64,000 nucleotides of DNA, from NCBI GenBank assembly GCA_964229355.1, contig CAXRDE010000014.1, forward strand, positions 62,001-126,000. The letters run 5' to 3'. The notes under the pieces were generated by a model. It did no database searches, was not told the DNA's origin, and was given only the letters and a program-made list of their open reading frames with translations. The position numbers and the translations under genes were made by a program. This document shows, piece after piece, positions 41,369 to 50,862 of the stretch (within the stretch, counting starts at the first letter, position 1; each line of letters opens with the position of its first letter). This stretch comes from CAXRDE01 sp964229355 (lineage in GTDB: Bacteria; Cyanobacteriota; Sericytochromatia; UBA7694).

Positions 41369-41620
41369 TTAGGTGGACGTTTTAAAGTCTTCCGGGTCAA
41401 GGTATTTGACGTCTTGCGCGGCCGGCGGCTTTGTAAAATAGCTCTTTTTGCGTCCCGATTGCAGCGGTCGCGACAGCACCACCTCGTCAGTACAGCCACC
41501 ACCGGGTTTGCAGGTTTTCACGCCGGTTTTGACCACTTCTTTCACCAACGGCGGTGCTTCTAATTTCTCAAAGGTCACCGCACCGTTGCTGTTGACCTGC
41601 ACAGGGGTTATTTCAGCCAT
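41369..41620 (-). CDS. small hypothetical protein (83 aa)
   Basis: Start ATG 41620 has a strong AAAGGAG site. The product is hydrophilic, with KTCKPGGGCTDEVVLSRPL in the middle (two Cys six apart) and a charged end. It has no signal peptide, and I do not recognise the family. The ribosome site and the tight spacing to its neighbours support a real gene. Confidence 0.5.
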   Translation of the reverse strand: MAEITPVQVNSNGAVTFEKLEAPPLVKEVVKTGVKTCKPGGGCTDEVVLSRPLQSGRKKSYFTKPPAAQDVKYLDPEDFKTST

Positions 41621-41653
41621 CAAACGCTCCTTTTTACAGCCCTATGGCTGATT

Positions 41654-42550
41654 CTACAAAAGTTCTTGGGGCGCTGGCAAGGGCGTGAGGGTATTTTCGG
41701 CAGGGGATTCAGCGGCAGGCTCAGCGGGAGGCTCAGCAGGCGCGGCGGTGGGTGTCGGCAGCGGGGAAGGCTGGGGGTAAAGTTCCTGCTGCGGAAATTG
41801 CAAGAAGCTCAACAGCGCTTTTTCGTGGCGTTGCCAGGCCGCCTGCGGAGAACCGTTATCTGTTTCAAGGGTAATCACCCGCAGTCCCCGCTCTTTGCCA
41901 TAATAGGTGCCAAAGGAGCCCGGCGTGGGATAACCAATATCTGCACGGGCAGGGTAGCCATTGTGCCGCGCCATTTGCACCGCCAGCTCACGAGAAGGGC
42001 CATCGTAATTGTTGACCGCGTATGGCGCATGCAGGGTTAAAATTTTGACTTTATCGCGGCGTTCAGGGCTCGTAAAGGGGCTCAGCAATTCATGCACAAT
42101 CTGGCTTTCGGGCTCAGACAGGGCAGCAGCACCGGCATAATATGGGCGACCTTTGTAAGCACCTGCCACAAAATTACGGGTGGGAAAATTCCGATTCAGA
42201 TCCACGCCATTGGCATTGGTGCGTCGCTTGTGAACAAGCGCATCGGGATTCACCCTGGGGATAGCGAAAATAGATTTTTCGGCATAATAGGCACTATTCT
42301 GTTTAAAGCGCTCCATGAGCTGCTCTAACATATACGGCCCCTGGGGTTCATTGCCATGAAAGCCCGCAAACAAAAACAGGTATTCCTGATGGCCTTCACC
42401 AAAGCGAAAAATGGGAATCGGCCGCCCTTGCACACTCACCTGGGGGCGTATGACCTCAATGGCTTCCTGGGCCTGCATGGTTCCTTGTAATCCGCTCCAC
42501 AGCACAAGTCCCCATAGCGCCGTTGCCATCCAGCTACTGACTTTACTCAT
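41654..42550 (-). CDS. secreted M14-family zinc carboxypeptidase/amidase (MpaA-like)
   Basis: The protein has 298 residues and a signal peptide ending near MQA. FAGFHGNEPQGPY supplies the HxxE zinc pair, GVDLNRNFPT the substrate Arg/Asn region, LTLHAPYAVNNYDG the third zinc His and VITLETDNGS the catalytic Glu. This resembles murein-peptide amidases and other short M14 enzymes. A Pro/Glu/Ala-rich tail of about 45 residues follows. It overlaps the upstream unknown gene by 8 nt. Confidence 0.85.
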   Translation of the reverse strand: MSKVSSWMATALWGLVLWSGLQGTMQAQEAIEVIRPQVSVQGRPIPIFRFGEGHQEYLFLFAGFHGNEPQGPYMLEQLMERFKQNSAYYAEKSIFAIPRVNPDALVHKRRTNANGVDLNRNFPTRNFVAGAYKGRPYYAGAAALSEPESQIVHELLSPFTSPERRDKVKILTLHAPYAVNNYDGPSRELAVQMARHNGYPARADIGYPTPGSFGTYYGKERGLRVITLETDNGSPQAAWQRHEKALLSFLQFPQQELYPQPSPLPTPTAAPAEPPAEPAAESPAENTLTPLPAPQELL

Positions 42551-43166
42551 TCTTTATAAACCCTTTTTTATCTTCACGCATTTTCGCCTTCCCCTTCAAC
42601 ACATCTGTGATTGAGGGGTTATCTCCACCAAAAGCAAATCCTTCTATCTCTTCAGCATACCAGCGGCTATGAAAGTCAATAAAATGAATAACGCTATGTC
42701 CATCTGCAGCTTTGTTTGCACTGTTTGCCTCAGGATAAGCCCTGCGATTATTCATCAAATAGACCATTTCTGGAAAAGCGTGCATGATTTCAAGGGGGTT
42801 TTCGGTAGTGGTAGCCAAATGTCCCAACTGCCGCAAAGAAAAGCCACTTAGCTTGAACTTGCCTTTTCCACGAGAAGCCAAAATGACCGTTTCAAAACGC
42901 TGCCCTTGCAATTGTGCGGCATAGGCCATCAAAACCCCAAAGACTTCTGCAAAGCTATTCTCCTGAGACATCGACTTTACATCAATCACAAGGGTGGATC
43001 GATCAAGGTAGCCTTTGTAATGGGCACGAATATCCATCCGCTGATGAAAGTCATACTGATGTAAAACGCCCCTGAGGGGTTTTCCCACCTGTTCATTCAT
43101 GGCAAAGACACCCAGAACACCCACAAAAATCACCACACAACACACAAGTACAATACGTCGTATCAC
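42543..43166 (-). CDS. secreted/membrane-anchored hypothetical protein
   Basis: The protein has 207 residues with an N-terminal hydrophobic segment (residues 4-22, IVLVCCVVIFVGVLGVFAM). The remainder is soluble; LDRSTLVIDVKSMSQENSF, FGVLMAYAAQLQG and TVILASRGKGKFKL look like alternating strands and helices. No family is recognised. Its codon use is slightly more A/T-rich than that of its neighbours. It lies between the amidase and the M14 gene, so a cell-wall role is possible. Confidence 0.6.
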   Translation of the reverse strand: MIRRIVLVCCVVIFVGVLGVFAMNEQVGKPLRGVLHQYDFHQRMDIRAHYKGYLDRSTLVIDVKSMSQENSFAEVFGVLMAYAAQLQGQRFETVILASRGKGKFKLSGFSLRQLGHLATTTENPLEIMHAFPEMVYLMNNRRAYPEANSANKAADGHSVIHFIDFHSRWYAEEIEGFAFGGDNPSITDVLKGKAKMREDKKGFIKNE

Positions 43167-43207
43167 AAGCGGTACTTCCTAAGTGAAAAAATATACCACA
43201 TTCGCCA

Positions 43208-44098
43208 TCATGGGCGATGCAAAGCAGCCCTGACCCAGGCCATGACATCGGCTCCGGGATCACTACGGCCATAGGGTTCCAAATAGCCGTAAGTTTTGAG
43301 GGGCTGCCCCTGGGCATTTAACAACGGCTTTTGTCCCAAATAGACGGCATCTTGAATCTGGGATTTAAGCCAGTCAAAGTCAGGGTTTTGCCCCGACAAA
43401 CTGGCAATGTGAGCCACTTCTTCGTGTGAGTAGACCCGTTCAGCGGGAATATCGCAGAAGGACTGCAATGTGAGTACCAGATCTTGAAGGGCTTGTATTT
43501 GTGCGGTATTGCCCGCTTCGTAACGGCGTGCAATGGAACCCGCTTGCTGCCGCTGATCCCCCTGATACCGGCTGGCCGAGCCCACAATTTCAATGCCCAC
43601 TGCCAGATCATTAACACCCGCCTGCCCTTTGCTCAGGCGATCCAGGGGACTGTACTGCACCACCGTACCGTCGGTGTCCACCGCAAAGGTGGTCCAGACC
43701 CCGCCTAAATAGGCGTCGCCACTCTCGGCAAAGGTGTTATAAACACTGGCTTCGTGCTCGCTTTCGGTGGAATGCAACACAATCGCTTTGGGCCAAAAAG
43801 CATAGCTCATGACCCCCGCAATGCCAAAGCGATGGGCAAAATACTGATCAATGGCTCGCCAGCGCGCGGCGTGCTGTTCAGGGTTGGCAAAAAAAGGCAG
43901 GGGTTTGTGGGTGACCTGTTGGCCAGATTGGGTGGTGGTTAAATAACCATTGCGCACCTGCACGGCCTGTGAGCTTTGGGCGTGAGCGGGTAAAATCAGC
44001 AGCCACAAAAGCATCAACAAACGTATGCCGTGGGTCGTAAACCCTGGGCTTTCTTTTTTTGTGCGATTATTTTTAAAATCACGACTCAAAAGGTTCAA
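43208..44098 (-). CDS. secreted N-acetylmuramoyl-L-alanine amidase (amidase_2)
   Basis: This zinc amidase cleaves between MurNAc and the stem peptide. IVLHSTESEHEASVYNTFA carries the first zinc His, DLAVGIEIVGSASRY the core strand and VYSHEEVAHIASLSGQNPDF the second His with the downstream Asp ligand. The start is uncertain: the 296-residue frame begins with TTG 44098 (overlapping the next gene by 20 nt), but the export signal is at residues 25-40 (IRLLMLLWLLILPAHAQ), so a later start is possible. Confidence 0.82.
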   Translation of the reverse strand: MNLLSRDFKNNRTKKESPGFTTHGIRLLMLLWLLILPAHAQSSQAVQVRNGYLTTTQSGQQVTHKPLPFFANPEQHAARWRAIDQYFAHRFGIAGVMSYAFWPKAIVLHSTESEHEASVYNTFAESGDAYLGGVWTTFAVDTDGTVVQYSPLDRLSKGQAGVNDLAVGIEIVGSASRYQGDQRQQAGSIARRYEAGNTAQIQALQDLVLTLQSFCDIPAERVYSHEEVAHIASLSGQNPDFDWLKSQIQDAVYLGQKPLLNAQGQPLKTYGYLEPYGRSDPGADVMAWVRAALHRP

Positions 44099-45398
44099 TG
44101 GCCTTAAAAACCCCTGTCTTTGTCATTTTTTTCCGTATTTCAAAGGACTCGAGAGCATCTATTGGATTCACATATTCAAGGGCTGAAAAGTTAATCTGCT
44201 CAAATTGCTTTCTTAGCACTTTAACACTATATAAATACTCATCTTCAACAGAACCTGTGGCTGGGTTTAAGCGCTGTGAATAGCCAGAAACCGTAACTTG
44301 CTTGCAAGATGGCAATGTCGCAAAAACCGTACCCAGAATTTTCAAGCCAATTCCGTGAATATGAGTAGCATATTCCATTCTTAAAGTAGATTGTGGTTTA
44401 TCTTTTATGTTTAACTTTTTACCACTTGCAGCTAAAGTTGCCTGTTGCTGAGGAAGGTCTTCAATTTCAGGTAAATCCACATCCAGTGCTACTGACAAAT
44501 CATCAGAAATCATATAAGAAATCAACGTTTCTCTTGGCCAAGATAAAGAAGATAACCTATCGTCTAAGACTTGCTCCATAAAACGTTTATCTTGCTGAAG
44601 CGACACTAAGAATTGACTTTGTAGTTGCTGTTGATTTTCCTCAAATTCAGTTTTATTAGCCTCCCATACGTGAAGCTGTTTCTGAAACATTTCATACTTT
44701 TGATTAAATTCAGTTTCAATATAAAACTTTCGTTTTTCCCAGTCAGCAAGCTCCTTGTCAAAAACCTCTTTATTTTCAATTTGTTTAAGTTGATACTTCG
44801 CTTGTTGTTTAAACAGCTTTGCCCAGAAAGACAGAGGAGGTAATTCTTTATACTGAGGTTTCGGTGGCAGTCTAGATTTCGAGGGAACAATGGGCCTGGC
44901 TATACTAAACTCTTGAATTTCATACTCTAAAATCTCATCAGGAGATGGAGTATCTTCATGAATACGAATTAAATCTTCAGAATCCTCATTAATGGTTTCC
45001 ATTTTCTTTTGCAAAAATTTTTCTAGAAGATCTCTCTTTTCTGTCCAAACGTGTGTTTTGAGCTTACCGCTCAGAAGATTTCCATGCTCATCAAATAACT
45101 GCAGATTACCTTTTTCATCGAATTTCGCTCTAAAAGTCTGAAGAACCTCTTTCATCACTTGCTCACGCTCAAGACGATGTTGATGCCTCTGACCAGAAAC
45201 TCGACGACTGCTGCTACCACTAAGTTTTGTACGATAAGAAAGCCCTGTACCGGGTATCCCAACATTCCCATAAACGCCACGGGTTCCCATGTTAATCGAA
45301 GAGCCTCTTCCGCCAAGAGAAACGCTGCCGCCCCGAAGTCCAACGTTCACTCTAACTCCGGGCATTACCTTAATACTTTTTCTAAATCGAAGCCCCAT
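44079..45398 (-). CDS. DUF4236-domain protein with coiled coil
   Basis: The protein has 439 residues. The first 65 (MGLRFRKSIKVMPGVRVNV, GGRGSSINMGTRGVYGN, GIPGTGLSYR) are a DUF4236 domain, a small glycine-rich unit found at the N-terminus of many bacterial proteins of unknown role. A charged helical middle (about 150-290, likely coiled coil) and an unassigned C-terminal domain follow. The A+T content is clearly higher than in the flanking genes, as in the C-terminal part of the next protein upstream, which suggests shared acquisition. Confidence 0.7.
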   Translation of the reverse strand: MGLRFRKSIKVMPGVRVNVGLRGGSVSLGGRGSSINMGTRGVYGNVGIPGTGLSYRTKLSGSSSRRVSGQRHQHRLEREQVMKEVLQTFRAKFDEKGNLQLFDEHGNLLSGKLKTHVWTEKRDLLEKFLQKKMETINEDSEDLIRIHEDTPSPDEILEYEIQEFSIARPIVPSKSRLPPKPQYKELPPLSFWAKLFKQQAKYQLKQIENKEVFDKELADWEKRKFYIETEFNQKYEMFQKQLHVWEANKTEFEENQQQLQSQFLVSLQQDKRFMEQVLDDRLSSLSWPRETLISYMISDDLSVALDVDLPEIEDLPQQQATLAASGKKLNIKDKPQSTLRMEYATHIHGIGLKILGTVFATLPSCKQVTVSGYSQRLNPATGSVEDEYLYSVKVLRKQFEQINFSALEYVNPIDALESFEIRKKMTKTGVFKAIEPFES

Positions 45399-45426
45399 AA
45401 TAGTCCTTTTAATCTACTCCTAACCC

Positions 45427-47217
45427 TCAAGCAAGCGAATCAGACATTTCCACCTCAACAACTGGTGGGGACCAATCCGTTCTAGCCTTAAAACGTTTAA
45501 ATAATTCATCATCTTCTTCATTCAGCGTCGCATTATGAAATAAATTGCCAACAACCTCATTCGCTTTATCGGAGTTAAGTCCAATTCTTTCATCAGCTCT
45601 TAGCAAATTGTTACTTCTATCGTATTTTAATAGGGCATGTTTAAGCGAAGCGGCTGGTGTTTCAGTGATTCCTAATTGTTCCGCAACATATTTTCGTTGA
45701 GCAGGAACTCCAGCCTGAAATGAAAGCCCCTGATACACCTCGCCTTGGGTAATATGATTCGTTGTTCTTCTCAAAAAGTTTTTCATATCAGAATCAAACT
45801 TTTGTTGTTCAGCTTTCATTTGAGCTTGTGCTGTTTTAATGGCCGAAAGATCAATATCTTCTGACTTAATAATACTTTTGGCATCTTCTATCCTCAAGCT
45901 GGGATAGGTCACTTCTAAAGACTGTATGCTGGGATGAAACCAAACGGATTGATCTTTATCTAAAATATGACCGGCAGAATTACTTGCCGTAAGATCGACC
46001 AAAACCTTGCCATCGCCCATGACAATATCTGGCCTGGTCGAACGTATCGTTGCTTGAAAGTTATCCTTGGAGAAACCATGCTCTTTTAAGAGTATCTGAG
46101 TCACCCGATCTTCAATCAAATACCCCACCCCCGCAATCATAAGAGACTCATGATCTGGACTATCTACATTTGCCGACACATGTGCCAGGTGCCCCGATAC
46201 AAAAAGAGCCGTATTGTCTGAACTTTGTAGATTGCTAATAAAGGTTTTATTGGTTATTTCCTGAAGTGCTTGATCAAGCGCTTTTCCTACCGTATCTTTT
46301 ACTGCCTGAATGACCTCATCGGATACTTCAACACCTGTTTGATGGTTCAGAAACGGAAGAATAGCAGCTTCTCCTTGAGTGGTATCTTTGGTTACATTCC
46401 CAGCATATTTAAGGTTTGCTAAACCTCGAATTAGAAAGTCATCATGCTCAATAGGAACAGGTGACGCCAGAATTTGCTGCTGAGACAAAGCGTTTCCGGT
46501 GGCTCGATCTACCGCAATACTCCCCTGATAGGTTTTAATTTGACCCACCTGAATGCCTTCGCTGGCTAAACACTGTTCCAGCTCTGCTTTAAACGCCTCT
46601 GAATGGCAGCTTTTTAAATCCAGGACAGCCAGCTGCGTTGCTCCACCCGCTTTGAGCTGCTTTGCCAGTTGTTGAGGGGTTTTGCCCCCAATGGTTCTGC
46701 CGTCGGGGGAACCGTGCCCCAACACTTCTACCGTGGCACCAGGCTTAAGCACAATGCCCACGCCAAAAGGAGAGCCGCCTTGTTTCAGCTTAACGCTGCG
46801 ACCACTTTCTACCACCGTGCTGCGGCTGGCATCGCTTTCGTGCTTATCGTGCACATTGAATACCTGATGCTGCGATACGGGCTTTAAATTCTGACGGGCG
46901 GTTTGCAAGGCTGCGGGGGTAATCCCAGGCATTCCCTGAGGCACCAAACCCAGTTGGTTTAAACGGGCTGCATTGGCCTGTATCTGCTCAGGATTTGCCT
47001 GCGTAATCGCCGTGTTAATGCTGGCAGCTTCAGCCTGTAAATCGAGGGGGCGCGACCCGGAAGCCGCCGTTGAGCGTTGAAAGGCCTGAGGCGAACGCAC
47101 CGGCGGTGGGGGTGGTGGAGCTGGAGGTGCATTTAAGAGAGCACTCCGCTGAATGGGTGTGGGCGTTGTGGGTGTTGCAGCAGGACTGGTGGGACGAAAA
47201 GAAATGGGGCCTGTCAC
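45427..47217 (-). CDS. effector-like protein: C80-like cysteine protease plus nuclease-like C-terminal domain
   Basis: GTG 47217 is chosen because an AAGGA lies 9 nt upstream (the first GTG, 47226, is too close). This gives 596 residues with no signal peptide. A Pro-rich N-terminus (to about 50) leads to a domain with VEVLGHGSPDGRTIGGKTP (His168) and LAVLDLKSCHSEAF (Cys204), the His...Cys layout of MARTX/TcdA-type self-cutting proteases (C80). The C-terminal part has TRPDIVMGDGKVLVDLTAS (Asp397, Asp408) and LEVTYPSL, which resembles PD-(D/E)xK-type nucleases. Base composition becomes A/T-rich near 46450, between the two domains. It may be a toxin or effector; the target is unknown. Confidence 0.6.
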   Translation of the reverse strand: MTGPISFRPTSPAATPTTPTPIQRSALLNAPPAPPPPPPVRSPQAFQRSTAASGSRPLDLQAEAASINTAITQANPEQIQANAARLNQLGLVPQGMPGITPAALQTARQNLKPVSQHQVFNVHDKHESDASRSTVVESGRSVKLKQGGSPFGVGIVLKPGATVEVLGHGSPDGRTIGGKTPQQLAKQLKAGGATQLAVLDLKSCHSEAFKAELEQCLASEGIQVGQIKTYQGSIAVDRATGNALSQQQILASPVPIEHDDFLIRGLANLKYAGNVTKDTTQGEAAILPFLNHQTGVEVSDEVIQAVKDTVGKALDQALQEITNKTFISNLQSSDNTALFVSGHLAHVSANVDSPDHESLMIAGVGYLIEDRVTQILLKEHGFSKDNFQATIRSTRPDIVMGDGKVLVDLTASNSAGHILDKDQSVWFHPSIQSLEVTYPSLRIEDAKSIIKSEDIDLSAIKTAQAQMKAEQQKFDSDMKNFLRRTTNHITQGEVYQGLSFQAGVPAQRKYVAEQLGITETPAASLKHALLKYDRSNNLLRADERIGLNSDKANEVVGNLFHNATLNEEDDELFKRFKARTDWSPPVVEVEMSDSLA

Positions 47218-47320
47218 GTGAAGCACTTCCTTTGAAGGTAATGCTAAGATTTTAACAGATTACAGAATAAATTACAATCTTGATTTTTTAAATTTTAGCT
47301 TATACTTACGCAAAAAGGGC

Positions 47321-49147
47321 TTATTCGGGCTCAATGAGAGGGTTGTCGGAAGCTGTAAATGCTTTGCCAAAGACCCCGCTGCTTTCGTCTGTACCCTCTC
47401 CGTCCCAAATCACCACAAACTTTCCATCAGGTGTAATGGATGTACCTGGATTTTGTTGCTGATTGGTTTGATACGTGTTGATCTGAAAAATATCACTGAA
47501 TTTTTTGATATCTTCAACACTAGCATAACGCCGTGCAAAAATATCATACTGGTCATTTTGCCGGGATTGCCAGCTTACGATAATCTGGCCAGTGGACGTG
47601 CCCATTGCAGTGAAGTTTGACAAATCCTGAGCCGGAACCACCTCAAAAGCAGAACTTATATTACCTGTTTCGCCAATGGTTCGCGCCATAATTCGTCGGT
47701 TTCCGGATCCTCCTGATTCATAAAAGAGTACAAATCCGCCCCCTTCTGATGGAACACCGACAGGATGTATTTCATTGGATGAAGAAATGCTCACGCTGAT
47801 TGTATCAGTGGGAGTGTCAAAAGGAAATAAACTGTAATTGGCACGGTTCGTACCCGCTAAGTTTTGCTGATTGTAGGAAAGCAGAACCTTTCCGTTGGTA
47901 TTAACACTGAGTTGGGGATGAATCTCAATGCGGTTGCTTACACCGATACTGATGGGGCTTTCAATTGCGGTTCCGTTTGCTTCATAACGTTGTACTAAGA
48001 TATCAAGGCTACGACTCAGATCTTCCCATGCAATTAAAAAATTTCCGTTACCGAGCATGGCGATGGTGGGTTTTTGACTGCTATGGGTATTCAGATCACT
48101 ATTGACCAGAAAAGCGCTACCCTGAGCGATACCCTCCGCGTTGTAGCGTTGGGCATAAATATCGGTCTGGCCGCTGTTGCCACTTTGCCCCTTACTTTGC
48201 CAAGCCACCGTAAAATTCCCTGCGTCATCCATGGCAACACAAGGCTGGCTTTGGTCATCTTCTGTATAGGTGTTGACGCGGAACTCACTCCCAACCTTTT
48301 CACCCGCACTATTATAACGCTGGGCAAAAATACCCTTACCGGATCCATCCTGGGTATTTAAGGCAGGTCCTGAAGTCGCCACCGTAAAATCAGCTCCGCT
48401 TTCCCAGACCACTACAAAATCACCTGCGGTGTTCATCGCAATTGCTGGGTTTTCCTGGCCACCTGTGCTGACTGTATTGATTTGTCTTTCTGCTTCAAAT
48501 AAGTTTGGGGGGATGGGTGTGGCAACAGGTGTCGGGCTAATTGTTGTGTTTCCGCTGCCACCACCACTAAAGTTGCCACTTGCCGTGCGCCCACGCCTGG
48601 TGGTAGAAGTCGTTACTTTGGTTTGTTCACTTTCTCCTGCTGTATTGGTGGCACTGATTCCCAGGGTGTACGTGGTGCCGCTTTCAAGTTGACTAAAACG
48701 ATAATAATTGGGGCTTGTGTGCTTACTTACAACCTGTTGGTTATTAAGGTACAGGTTATAGCTAACAGGCTGCCCGGCGTCAAAATCCCAGAGTAAAGTG
48801 ATAGCGTCCGTGGCATTTTCTACAACGCGTAGATTCAGAGGAGCCTCAGGCCGTGCCTCTAAAAGAGCCGGTGCCGGAGCTGTGCTGGGTACTGCACCTG
48901 GCGTAGGCAGATCAGGAGAGGGTAAAGGATTAAACTCAGGAATAACTTCTTTAGGGATCGGAGGTTCTGATGCTTTTGGTTCAGAACCAGGAACGGGTAT
49001 GGAGGCTGGTATTGGAGTATTGGCCTGAGGAACGCTAAGATTCGTGGTGGTGTTCTGACAAGCCACCAGGGTTAGTACCTGAACCCCCAATAGAGCGCTG
49101 CAATAAAATGGTTTACAAAGAGAAGACCTTTTTGGCAATTGTGTCAT
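47321..49147 (-). CDS. FN3 lipoprotein with beta-propeller-like repeats
   Basis: The protein has 608 residues; the lipoprotein signal ends in LTLVAC. A Pro-rich linker (30-100) leads to a fibronectin III domain (about 100-182) that resembles the one in the lipoprotein at 541 (PLNLRV...YNLYLNNQQV...TTYTLGI). From about 205 there are repeated units of 50-60 residues of the type DIYAQRYNAEGIAQGSAF and FTVAWQSKGQSG, each with a WxS strand and RYN/RYE turn, likely a beta-propeller or similar surface domain. Exposed, probably adhesive; ligand unknown. Confidence 0.7.
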   Translation of the reverse strand: MTQLPKRSSLCKPFYCSALLGVQVLTLVACQNTTTNLSVPQANTPIPASIPVPGSEPKASEPPIPKEVIPEFNPLPSPDLPTPGAVPSTAPAPALLEARPEAPLNLRVVENATDAITLLWDFDAGQPVSYNLYLNNQQVVSKHTSPNYYRFSQLESGTTYTLGISATNTAGESEQTKVTTSTTRRGRTASGNFSGGGSGNTTISPTPVATPIPPNLFEAERQINTVSTGGQENPAIAMNTAGDFVVVWESGADFTVATSGPALNTQDGSGKGIFAQRYNSAGEKVGSEFRVNTYTEDDQSQPCVAMDDAGNFTVAWQSKGQSGNSGQTDIYAQRYNAEGIAQGSAFLVNSDLNTHSSQKPTIAMLGNGNFLIAWEDLSRSLDILVQRYEANGTAIESPISIGVSNRIEIHPQLSVNTNGKVLLSYNQQNLAGTNRANYSLFPFDTPTDTISVSISSSNEIHPVGVPSEGGGFVLFYESGGSGNRRIMARTIGETGNISSAFEVVPAQDLSNFTAMGTSTGQIIVSWQSRQNDQYDIFARRYASVEDIKKFSDIFQINTYQTNQQQNPGTSITPDGKFVVIWDGEGTDESSGVFGKAFTASDNPLIEPE

Positions 49148-49250
49148 TGAATTTTCCTTTAATTGAACCTATGGGTAACGAAGTTAGAGAGAAAGTTTTG
49201 CGCTTCTAATCGCCTACCCTTAGAAAAACAGATCTAAAACTTTATAAACC

Positions 49251-49264
49251 GTAAGCTAGCTTAC
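49251..49264. promoter_or_regulatory. 14-bp perfect palindrome upstream of the FN3 lipoprotein gene
   Basis: GTAAGCTAGCTTAC lies about 105 nt upstream of the lipoprotein start in an A/T-rich gap. It may be an operator; no regulator is assigned. The rest of the gap 49148-49515 shows nothing I can name. Confidence 0.35.
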
Positions 49265-49515
49265 CTTAAAAACAAGATAAAGCCAAATATGCTTTTCTTT
49301 AGAAAAGCAGCAGTTAAGGCTTGTTTTTTTAAAATTTTACCTTGATTTAGGGTTATTCTTCCTTTTTCAAATCATGCAAAACATTTTGCATCATTCACAA
49401 AGTGTTTTTACCAGCCTCTTATAAGCCATGGGTTCCTCTGGCGTTGACCCTTTGCGCATTTATCAAATCCGTCTGGAATTGCACGCCCATACAGGCCGTT
49501 GAATACGGTTCATTT

Positions 49516-49719
49516 ATGGCAAAAATAAAAAAACCAAAAGCACAGCCCATAAACCGCTTTGGAAGCTGGGTGAATATCAGTGGTCAGAAAAAAGTATTTT
49601 GTCATTCACAGCATTATTCAGATGGAAGAAAGTCGGGTCGAATAGGTTGCGATATTTTTTCAGGCGGTATTTCTCGTGACACACTTTTTTTTGAGGCATC
49701 TGATCTAGAAATCCTGTGA
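49516..49719 (+). CDS. doubtful small ORF (67 aa)
   Basis: The frame from ATG 49516 gives a basic product (AKIKKPKAQPINRFGSWVN, CHSQHYSDGRKSGR). It has no convincing ribosome site and no recognised family. It lies between the FN3 lipoprotein and the RelE remnant in an A/T-rich stretch and may be a decayed gene. Confidence 0.25.
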   Translation: MAKIKKPKAQPINRFGSWVNISGQKKVFCHSQHYSDGRKSGRIGCDIFSGGISRDTLFFEASDLEIL

Positions 49720-49788
49720 AAATTTAAATGTGCTCAATCAGCACATCCCCACTTACATGAAGAGCACAACTGCTGCCTATTCGGCGGT

Positions 49789-49944
49789 CTATCGATAAAT
49801 ATCCTTGCGATGGCCTGCTTCAATAACCAGGATAATCGCAACGTCATCTTGCAGCTCGCAAATAATGCGGTACATGCCTACGCGGTATCGCCAAAGCCCA
49901 TTGTAGTGTCCGGTTAATGCTTTGCCGTCACTGCGTGGGTCTAA
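49789..49944 (-). pseudogene. RelE/ParE-type toxin remnant, cut at the IS end
   Basis: The minus-strand frame encodes the last 50 residues of a RelE-family toxin: DPRSDGKALTGHYNGLWRYR, VGMYRIICELQDD, then IEAGHRKDIYR. The frame stops being RelE-like exactly at the IS3-type element boundary. About 30-40 N-terminal residues are missing and are not recognisable in the 30 bp on the far side of the element, so the toxin is dead and part of it was deleted. Confidence 0.7.
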
Positions 49945-50002
49945 AGTGGACCCCACTGTCAAGACCACGAAACGTCAAAATTAAGGAATTTTTTGGCCTT
50001 CA

Positions 50003-50862
50003 TCATGCCTGAAAATGAACCTGTGCAGGCGTCAAATATGACAGACTCTGATGCAAGCGTTTTTGATTGTAGAAATCAAAATAATCTTTTAATCCGCTCC
50101 TCAAATCTGAGACACTCTGGTAGTCATTCAAATAAACATTTTCGTACTTTACCGTCCTCCATAACCTTTCCACAAAAATATTGTCTAAAGCTCTACCTCG
50201 GCCGTCCATGCTAATTTTGATGCCTTTATCTTTCAGAATACCAGTGAATTTTTCGCTAGTAAACTGGCTTCCCTGATCACTATTGAATATCTCAGGTTTG
50301 GCCTGAGATATAGCATTACTCAATGCTTTGAGGCAAAAGTCAACATCCTGAGTATTTGACAGTTCCCAAGATAAAACATACCGGCTAAACCAGTACCCTC
50401 AAAGGGGCATAAATCTATGATCGCAACCAGATACATATATCCGCGATTCATTGGGATGTACGTTATGTCGGTACTCCACACTTGATTACTCCTTTCAATA
50501 GCATAATTTCTAAGTAAGTACGGATATATTTTATGCCCCGGATGGGGCTTGCTTGTATTGGGACCAGGGGCAATTCCATGAATACCCATCTCGCGCATCA
50601 ACCGCTGAACCTTTTTACGATTCACGGCGACCTCAAGCTCTAACGACAACTCTTTGGCAATTTTTCGAGAACCGTAAAAAGGTGTTCGAGTGTAAATAAC
50701 ATCAATACGATTCATCACCTCCAAATTGCCTGAAACCACTGGTTTCTCAACGTAATAGACGCCTGAACGAGGGACACTGAGTAACTCACATTGCCGACGA
50801 ACACTGAGCTTTTTATGCTCTTTTTCTACCAAAGCACGCTTTACATCAGTCGAAAAGGGCAA
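50003..50862 (-). pseudogene. IS3-family transposase OrfB, disrupted by a 20-bp insertion
   Basis: The upstream part (from 50862) holds the helical domain and the first catalytic Asp (VWSTDITYIPMNRGYMYLV); the downstream part (50323-50003) holds the second Asp and the Glu (IFNSDQGSQFTSEKF and FVERLWRTVKYE). Between them the frame changes: removing 20 bases (50393-50412 on the plus strand) restores an AIID-WFSRYVLSWEL junction as in intact relatives. Expression normally needs a -1 frameshift from OrfA. Confidence 0.85.

Noticed and set aside
49148..49515. A gene in the A/T-rich gap upstream of the FN3 lipoprotein
   Set aside because: Only short frames without ribosome sites or recognisable protein features were seen.
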